Below are positions 57,615-64,000 of a stretch of DNA of 64,000 bases, piece by piece. Within the stretch, counting starts at the first letter, position 1, and the number at the start of each line of letters is the position of its first letter. The notes beneath the pieces were generated by a model. It did no database searches and was not told the origin of the DNA. It saw nothing but the letters and a program-made list of their open reading frames with translations. A program made the translations under genes and the position numbers. The stretch comes from CAWFLT01 sp963816795 (GTDB lineage Bacteria > Acidobacteriota > Vicinamibacteria > Vicinamibacterales > SCN-69-37): assembly GCA_963816795.1 (NCBI GenBank), contig CAWFLT010000011.1, positions 1 to 64,000 on the forward strand, given 5' to 3'.

Positions 57615-58654
57615 TGCCGTCACAATTCGAGCGTGAGCTCCGCGAGCAGCCGGACGCTCTGGCGCGCCTGCTCACCCGTGGCCGGAGTGCCGTCGAAGCG
57701 CTCAGCGATCGCATCCGCGCGTTCCAGCCCCGGTTCCTCCTGATGGCCGCGCGCGGCAGTTCGGACAATGCCGCGCGTTACGCGAACTATCTGTTTGGCG
57801 TTCGCCATGGTCTCGTCACCGCGTCCGCCAGCCCGTCACTGGTCACGCGGTATCAGTCGAAGCTGAGGCTGGCCGACGCGCTCGTATGCGGAGTGAGCCA
57901 GTCAGGGCAGTCTCCGGACATTGTCGCGACCGTCGAGCACGCCCGCGAACAGGGGGCACTGACGATCGCGGTCACCAACGATCTCGAGTCGCCGCTGGCA
58001 CACGCGGCGGATGGCTGCCTGGCGCTCGAAGCCGGAGAAGAGCGAGCGATTGCGGCGAGCAAGACCTATACGAACGAGCTCCTCGCCTTTGCGATGTTGA
58101 GCGCCGCCATCAACAGGGACTCGGCGGCGTGGGACGAGATCGCGGCGATCCCCGCTGCGGTGAGCGAGACGATCGGCGCCTGGTCGACCCCGGTGGACAT
58201 CCTCTCGCGATTTCGGGAGGCCGGCGGCTTCGCCGTATTGGGGCGGGGGTTCAACATCAGCACGGCTCACGAAATCGCGCTGAAGACCATGGAGATGACC
58301 TACAGCATCGCGCATCCGTTTGCGCTGCCGGACTTTCTGCACGGCCCGGTCGCCATGATGGACAGCAAGCTGCCCATCATCATGGTGGCGACCGAAGGAG
58401 CGATCGTGCGCGACATGATCGAGTTCATCGACGTGGCTCGCAGCCGGAACGCGCCGCTCGTCGTGATTTCCGACCGCGAGGATGCGCTCTCGGCCGCGCA
58501 GGTGCCGCTCCGGGTCGCGAGCGGTGTCAGCGAATGGCTGTCGCCGATCGCGGCGATCGTGCCCGGGCAGCTCTGGGCACTCGCGCTGGCCGAGGTGCGC
58601 GGGTTGTCGCCAGACGCGCCTCGCGGCCTGAAGAAAATCACTGAGACGGAGTAA
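57614..58654 (+). CDS. SIS-domain amino-sugar-phosphate protein (GlmS/NagB-II-like)
   Basis: 346 residues with two SIS domains. Seen: MAARGSSDNAARYANYLFG, CGVSQSGQSPDIVATVEHA, and LPDFLHGPVAMMD with the family His. It lacks the glutaminase domain of GlmS, so it is more like glucosamine-6-phosphate deaminase (AgaS/NagB-II group) or a related isomerase. Coupled to the kinase gene. The end overlaps the convergent murQ stop by 17 bp. Likely recycles amino-sugar phosphates to fructose-6-phosphate. Confidence 0.82.
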   Translation: MPSQFERELREQPDALARLLTRGRSAVEALSDRIRAFQPRFLLMAARGSSDNAARYANYLFGVRHGLVTASASPSLVTRYQSKLRLADALVCGVSQSGQSPDIVATVEHAREQGALTIAVTNDLESPLAHAADGCLALEAGEERAIAASKTYTNELLAFAMLSAAINRDSAAWDEIAAIPAAVSETIGAWSTPVDILSRFREAGGFAVLGRGFNISTAHEIALKTMEMTYSIAHPFALPDFLHGPVAMMDSKLPIIMVATEGAIVRDMIEFIDVARSRNAPLVVISDREDALSAAQVPLRVASGVSEWLSPIAAIVPGQLWALALAEVRGLSPDAPRGLKKITETE

Positions 58655-59573
58655 GGCGCGGCACGAGGTCTTCCCCGAGCGCGTCGCGAATCGAGTCGTC
58701 GGCGCCGCGGAGGAGGCGGAGCGCGCGGGCGTAGGGGACTCCCGCTTTTTTCATGACGATCGCGGCCTTCACGTTCCACCGCGCCTTGATCAGCAGTTCG
58801 CCCGCCTCGTCCGGCTCCATGCCGGTCGTCATCGCGACGATGCGTTTGGCGCGATCCTTCAGCTTCTCGGACCCGGTCTGGACGTCGACCATCAGGTTTC
58901 CGTAGGTCTTGCCGACCCGGATCATCGCGATGGTCGTCAGCATGTTGAGCACCATCTTGGTCGCGGTCCCGGCCTTGAGCCGCGTCGATCCCGCGATCAC
59001 TTCAGGCCCGACCGACGGCGCAATGATCAGATCGACGAAATTCTGCAGCTCGGTCTTCGGCCAGCAGGTGACGAAGATGATGCGCGCGTGCTTCTTGCGC
59101 GCGCCGGTCAGCGCGCCGCGCACGAACTGCGTGATGCCGCTGGCCGACACGCCGATGATGACGTCGCGCTTCGACACCCGCAGCCGCGCCACGCTGCGCG
59201 CGCCTTCCTCGAAGTTGTCTTCGACCCCTTCCCGCGCGCGGAACACCGCGTCCTGGCCGCCGGCCATGATCGCCTGCACGAGGAGCGGCGAGGTCCCGAA
59301 CGTCGGCGGCATCTCGGCGGCCTCGACGACCCCGAGCCGTCCGCTCGTGCCGGCGCCGACGAGGAGAATCCGCCCGCCTTTCTTGAGGGCGCCGACGACA
59401 ATCTCCACGCCGTGCGCGATCCGTTCGCGCTCCTTGTGGACGGCGCTGACGACCCGGCGGTCTTCGGCGCTGAACAGGTCGACGATGTCGGAAACCGGCA
59501 TCTTGTCGATGCCAAGCGTGTCCGGGTTGATGGCTTCAGTCGGCAGGTCTTGCCATTTCGAATGGTACGGCAT
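58638..59573 (-). CDS. murQ: N-acetylmuramic acid 6-phosphate etherase
   Basis: About 311 residues. MurQ removes the lactyl ether from MurNAc-6-phosphate, giving GlcNAc-6-phosphate. Seen: LPTEAINPDTLGIDKM, then VGAGTSGRLGVVEAAEMPP (a MurQ hallmark), SASGITQFVRGAL, and GSTRLKAGTATKMVLNMLT. A C-terminal UBA-like helix bundle (AGELLIKARWNVKAAIVM) is also usual. ATG chosen at 59573 by family match. Intact; confirms a recycling role for the neighbouring genes. Confidence 0.93.
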   Translation of the reverse strand: MPYHSKWQDLPTEAINPDTLGIDKMPVSDIVDLFSAEDRRVVSAVHKERERIAHGVEIVVGALKKGGRILLVGAGTSGRLGVVEAAEMPPTFGTSPLLVQAIMAGGQDAVFRAREGVEDNFEEGARSVARLRVSKRDVIIGVSASGITQFVRGALTGARKKHARIIFVTCWPKTELQNFVDLIIAPSVGPEVIAGSTRLKAGTATKMVLNMLTTIAMIRVGKTYGNLMVDVQTGSEKLKDRAKRIVAMTTGMEPDEAGELLIKARWNVKAAIVMKKAGVPYARALRLLRGADDSIRDALGEDLVPRLTPSQ

Positions 59574-59626
59574 AGCGCGCGGCGAACGAAGTAGATTACC
59601 GTACAATCCCTTCACCGGGCGTTCGA

Positions 59627-60529
59627 ATGTCTGATGCCGTTTCCTCGCGCGACATCGGTGGGTATCTCCGCCATCTGGAGGTCGAGCGCCGGATGTCGGT
59701 CAATACCCTGGACGCCTATCGGCGCGATCTCGAACGCGTCAGCGCCTATGCCGCCGCGCACGGGCAGACCCCAGCGGACCTGAGCCGCGGCGATCTCGAG
59801 GAGATCGTGCGCCAGTCGATGGCGTCCGGCCGGTCGCCGACGTCAACGGCGCGGATGGTGGCGGCGACGCGCAGCTTCTACAAGTACCTCCGCCTGACCG
59901 GCGCCGTCGCGCAGAATCCGGCCGAGGACCTCCACGGCCCGCGCACGTTGTCCGCGCTGCCGCGCTTCCTCTCGCTCGAAGAAGTCGACGCCCTCATCGC
60001 CGCGCCGGACGTCTCGACGCCGCGTGGCGTGCGCGATCGCGCGCTGCTCGAAGTGCTGTACGCGACCGGACTGCGCGTCTCCGAGCTCGTGGGGCTCCGG
60101 TTGACCGACGTGCGATCGGCACAGGGCTACCTCCAGTGCACGGGCAAGGGCGGCAAGGAGCGGATCGTCCCACTCGGCGACAGTGCGGCCGACTGGGTGC
60201 GGCGCTACGTCGCGGACGGCCGGCCGGCGTTGAGCCGTCGCGCCACGTCGCCGTGGCTGTTTGTCAACGCCCGAGGCGGCGCGCGGCTCTCGCGCATCGG
60301 CTTCTGGAAGATCCTCAAGGGCTACGGGCGGCAGGCGGGCACCCGGTCGCATCTCAGCCCGCACGTGCTCCGGCACTCCTTCGCGACGCATCTGCTCGAG
60401 CGTGGCGCCGATTTGCGCGCCATTCAGGCCATGCTCGGGCACGCCGACCTGTCGACGACGCAGATCTACACGCACGTGCTGGAGGCGCGGCTCCGGCAGG
60501 TGTACGACACGTTCCACCCGCGCGCGTGA
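59627..60529 (+). CDS. xerD: Tyrosine recombinase XerD
   Basis: 300 residues, the usual Xer length. An N-terminal SAM-like core-binding domain (YLRHLEVERRMSVNTLDAY) and a catalytic domain with the full set: Arg in TGLRVSEL, Lys in GKGGKER, HxxR in PHVLRHSFATHLL, His in MLGHADLSTTQIY, and Tyr in YTHV. It resolves chromosome dimers with a partner at dif; no dif site was recognised here. XerC-type assignment is possible, but the sequence is closer to XerD. Intact. Confidence 0.9.
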   Translation: MSDAVSSRDIGGYLRHLEVERRMSVNTLDAYRRDLERVSAYAAAHGQTPADLSRGDLEEIVRQSMASGRSPTSTARMVAATRSFYKYLRLTGAVAQNPAEDLHGPRTLSALPRFLSLEEVDALIAAPDVSTPRGVRDRALLEVLYATGLRVSELVGLRLTDVRSAQGYLQCTGKGGKERIVPLGDSAADWVRRYVADGRPALSRRATSPWLFVNARGGARLSRIGFWKILKGYGRQAGTRSHLSPHVLRHSFATHLLERGADLRAIQAMLGHADLSTTQIYTHVLEARLRQVYDTFHPRA

Positions 60530-60559
60530 TTGACGGGCCGCGAGCGCGTCTGGTACTGT
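60530..60559 (+). promoter_or_regulatory. Probable metK promoter
   Basis: TTGACG (60530-60535) and TACTGT (60554-60559), spacing 18 bp, 46 bp before the metK ATG. It overlaps the xerD stop region. Good match to a housekeeping promoter. Confidence 0.45.
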
Positions 60560-60570
60560 TAGCTGTTTGT

Positions 60571-60588
60571 CCGCGCGAATTGGCGCGG
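60571..60588 (+). promoter_or_regulatory. Small leader hairpin before metK
   Basis: CCGCGC (60571-60576) pairs with GCGCGG (60583-60588), loop GAATTG. It stands 17 bp before the ATG, just before the ribosome-binding box GAGAGGG. It may influence ribosome access. Too short for any SAM riboswitch class I recognise. Confidence 0.4.
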
Positions 60589-60605
60589 CTGAGAGGGTAC
60601 TATCC

Positions 60606-61758
<1,153 letters not shown>

Positions 61759-61767
61759 GGCGAGAGC

Positions 61768-63455
61768 GTGCGTCGCGCGCTCACCGCAGTCCTGTTCGCC
61801 ACGGCGGCCGTCGTGACCGCCGTGGCGATCTTCGTCGCCTTCACGCTCCCGCGCCGCGCGGATCGTCTCGCCGCACCCGTTCCCGCCACGGTCGTCTTCG
61901 GCGCCTACCACATTCATTCCAGTCGCTCCGACGGCACCGGCACGATCGACGAGATCGCGGCCGCGGCGTCCAAGGCCGGCCTGCAGTTCATCATCGTGAC
62001 CGATCACGGTGACGGCACGCGGGCGCCGGATCCGCCGGCGTATCGCCATGGCGTCCTCGTGCTCGACGCCACGGAAATCAGCACCTTCGATGGCCACCTG
62101 GTCGCGATGCACATGAAGCAGCCGTCGCCGTACCCGCTGGCGGGGGAGGGGAGAGACGTGGCGGAAGACGTCGCCCGGCTCGGCGGCTGGGTGGTGGTGG
62201 CCCACCCGGACTCGATGAAAGACGATCTGCGGTGGCGGGCGGCGAATGTGCCGTTCGACGGCATCGAGTGGGTGAATGCCGACTCGGAGTGGCGCGACGA
62301 CAGGCCGTCGCGCCTCGCGGCGGTCTTCGTTCGATCGCTCGTTCGTCCCGCCGAGTCGATGATGTCGCTGTTCGCGCGGCCCGCGCGCACGCTTCAGCGA
62401 TGGGACACGGCGCTGCGGGCGCGGCCGGTGATTGGCCTGGCCGCCGTCGATGCGCACGCGAACATCGGATGGTCCGAGGACGAGGAGCCGCGGCGGCGGA
62501 CGGCGCTCGCCCTGCCGTCGTACGGGTCGCTGTTTCGCGTCCTCGCACAGGCCGCCGTGCTGGAGCGCGCGTTCTCGGGGGACGCGGCGGCGGACGCCGA
62601 GCGGCGTGTGGGCCGCGCTCGAGGCCGGACGGACGTTCTCCATTACGCGCGCCATCGCCACTCCCGCAGTGCTGGCGTTCGAGGCCGACGCGAGACGGCA
62701 CCACGTGGCCGATGGGCAGCACGATCGACGCCACCGCGGCGCCGCCGAGCTTGCGGGCCTCGGTGCCGGGCGTCGACAACGTGCGCCTGGTCGCTGGTCC
62801 GCGACGGCCAGCAGATCGTCTCCGGGCAGGGAACGGTGACCATGGCTGCCGCGCCGCCGGGCGTCTATCGCGTCGAAGCGTACTACCCGGGCGCGTCGTT
62901 CCCGTGGATGATGTCCGGCGCCATCCGGGTCGAACGCGAGAACGCCGCGCTCGGTCCGGGCGGCGGCGGAGCGGCCGCCGGTGTCGCGGCGAAGTTGCTC
63001 ACGCTCGGTCCCGAGACCTCGCGCCACGTCGAGCACGATCCCGGCTCGACCGCGTCATTCGATCGTGACGGGCAAGGCGTGCGGTTCGCGTTCCGACTCG
63101 GCACCGGGCGCGCCGGCCGGCCAGTACGCCGCGATTGACCAGCGATCTCTCGACCGACGCCGGCGTCGATCGCGTGACGTTCACGGCGCGAGCGAACCGG
63201 CCGATGCGGCTGGTCGCTGGAGGTCCGGCTGCCGGGCCGAACAGCGCGCGCTGGCGGCGGTCGTTCTACGTCGACGAGACGCCTCGCACCGTACACGATT
63301 CTCGTCCGCGACCTGGAGCCGGTCGACGGTCCCACCACACTACGACCGATCGCCGCCCGCCTGCAGGCCGTGCTCGTCGTCGCCAATACGCTCAACACCG
63401 CCCCGGGACCGACGGCGTCGTGTGGCTGACCGGGATGCAGCTCGGGAGTCGGTGA
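61768..63455 (+). CDS. Membrane-anchored PHP-domain protein (multiple frameshifts)
   Basis: About 560 residues. An N-terminal membrane helix (VLFATAAVVTAVAIFVAFTL) is followed by a PHP-type phosphoesterase domain: YHIHSSRSDGTGTIDEIAA (HxH), then IIVTDHGDGTRAP and GWVVVAHPDS, VIGLAAVDAHANIG. The later part is beta-rich (SLRASVPGVDNVRLV; YRVEAYYPGASFPWMMSG) and ends in a galactose-binding-like sandwich (TFTARANRPMRL; RSFYVDETPRTV). Indels near 62605, 62705, 62800 and 63115, with possibly more up to 63400. GTG start ten bases after metK. Substrate unknown; the outward-facing domain suggests action on an extracytoplasmic phosphoester. Confidence 0.7.
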
Positions 63456-63473
63456 CCCCCGCAGACTGGTTTA

Positions 63474-63600
63474 TGGCGCGGGCCCGAGGCGTGGGCGTGG
63501 GGCCCCACGCCCATGCATAAAGTCAGCAGCGCCATCTTTGTTTAGTAGCGTGGGGCCCCACCCCCACGCCTCGGGCCCGCGCCACCAACCGGCGCGGGGT
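63474..63600. repeat. GC-rich palindromic repeats in inverted orientation
   Basis: A plus-strand half-unit (63474-63513: GCGCGGGCCCGAGGCGTGGG, GTGGGGCCCCACGCCC) and a minus-strand unit (63547-63600: GCGTGGGGCCCCACCCCC, ACGCCTCGGGCCCGCGCC, GGCGCGGGG) face each other across 33 bp. The pair can form a large hairpin, as in REPIN elements. Confidence 0.8.
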
Positions 63601-63606
63601 GCTCTC

Positions 63607-63680
63607 TTGCTCTTCTCCGTGTCCTCTAGCTCTTCTCCGTGTTCTCGTTCTTCCCGCTCTTCTCCGTGGCCTCGTTCTTC
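63607..63680. repeat. CTCCGTG-type repeat cluster, right-arm sense only
   Basis: Three CTCTTCTCCGTG-like units (63609-63621, 63629-63641 and 63656-63668) spaced about 20-27 bp. These are the reverse complement of the CACGGAG units elsewhere. It abuts the 3' end of the LptF/LptG-type gene. Confidence 0.65.
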
Positions 63681-63681
63681 C

Positions 63682-64000
63682 TCACGTGCGGACCGTGAAC
63701 ATCAGGTAGAGCGCCGCCGCGAGAAAGAGGACGTTCGTCGACCAGGCGGCGAGGAGGGCAGGCAGCAGTCCCGCGCCGCCCGCCGCCATGAAGAAAGTCG
63801 TCAGCAGCCAGTAGGCAAACGACAGCACGATCGCGAGGCCGATGCCGTAGAGGGCGCCGCTCCGGCCGATGGTGACGCCGAAGGGAATCGCGAGCAGCGT
63901 CATCACCAGCGTCGAGATCGGAAAGGCGATCTTGCGGTGATAGTCCACCGCCTGCGGCGCCGCGTTGTAGCCGCTGGCCTTGAGCTTTTCGACGTGCTGC
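63682..64000 (-). CDS. LptF/LptG-type lipopolysaccharide permease, C-terminal part
   Basis: The last 105 or so residues of a YjgP/YjgQ-family protein; the window edge cuts it. Seen: KLKASGYNAAPQAVDYHRK and IAFPISTLVMTLLAIPFGV, both typical of the end of the periplasmic domain and of helix 4, then two more helices (ALYGIGLAIVLSFAYWLLT; LLAAWSTNVLFLAAALYLM). LptF and LptG form the inner-membrane channel of the LptB2FG exporter. Which of the two it is cannot be decided from this part. Confidence 0.85.
   Translation of the reverse strand, partial: QHVEKLKASGYNAAPQAVDYHRKIAFPISTLVMTLLAIPFGVTIGRSGALYGIGLAIVLSFAYWLLTTFFMAAGGAGLLPALLAAWSTNVLFLAAALYLMFTVRT

Noticed and set aside
59627..60529. Integrase of a mobile island
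   Set aside because: Length, motifs and housekeeping neighbours (murQ, metK) fit chromosomal XerD; no att-like repeats or phage genes are nearby.
60571..60605. Riboswitch before metK (GGCTGAGAGGG recalls the TPP motif; a SAM switch would be expected)
   Set aside because: Only one 6-bp hairpin is present between the probable promoter and the ATG; the second TPP helix and its motif are missing, and no SAM riboswitch core is seen.
63607..63680. Short tandem repeat read as a CRISPR remnant
   Set aside because: Units are 12 bp with irregular short gaps and match the CACGGAG element family; no cas genes are present.

Overview
The window is GC-rich bacterial DNA that most resembles an Acidobacteriota genome, class Vicinamibacteria. 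The reasons are a VWFA-related protein of the acidobacterial type, a ComEA / FimT-GspH / PilZ-like / sigma-54-activator block, and a hybrid type IV pilus / type II secretion operon whose secretin carries a C-terminal cohesin-like domain. This assignment is inferred from gene content; there is no rRNA gene here.

Many reading frames are broken by single-base indels. Housekeeping genes are affected too (metK, guaB, secA, tsaE, nnr), so most breaks are probably assembly or base-calling errors rather than real decay. Broken genes are therefore given as single CDS entries with the break positions stated.

Layout. 1-3.7 kb: a two-gene operon with a stand-alone SIR2-like protein and a STAND NTPase fused to a second SIR2-like domain that has lost the catalytic Asn and His. 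It looks like an NAD-targeting defence system and is the most novel item here. 3.7-12.5 kb: a sigma-54-type regulator with a degenerate receiver, a Gln-rich/BON pair, a GNAT enzyme, an unknown lipoprotein, two VWA-type proteins and a VOC protein. 13.0-16.3 kb: ComEA, pseudopilin, PilZ-like protein, a sigma-54 activator lacking the GAFTGA loop, and a secreted Cys protein. 16.4-20.9 kb: glycine cleavage gcvT-gcvH-gcvP. 21-26 kb (minus strand): a MacB-like permease with three membrane-fusion proteins and no ATPase. 26-33.6 kb: class IV aminotransferase, nnr, tsaE, guaB, secA. 33.8-38.4 kb (minus strand): M23 peptidase, ComM, MltD-like transglycosylase. 38.4-40.5 kb: a two-gene microcompartment locus (shell protein plus acylating aldehyde dehydrogenase). 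41.6-54 kb: lytic transglycosylase, then gspF-gspE-pilM-pilN-pilO-pilP-secretin-pseudopilins. 54.2-59.6 kb: a peptidoglycan-recycling group (beta-lactamase-like hydrolase, GH10-like hydrolase, amino-sugar kinase, SIS protein, MurQ). 59.6-64 kb: XerD, MetK, a PHP-domain protein and the C-terminus of an LptF/LptG permease.

Two families of intergenic inverted repeats run through the window. One is built from CACGGAG units and sits mainly between convergent genes; the other is a GC-rich double palindrome confined to 42-64 kb. They look like REP/MITE-type elements. In two places they appear to have extended or joined reading frames.
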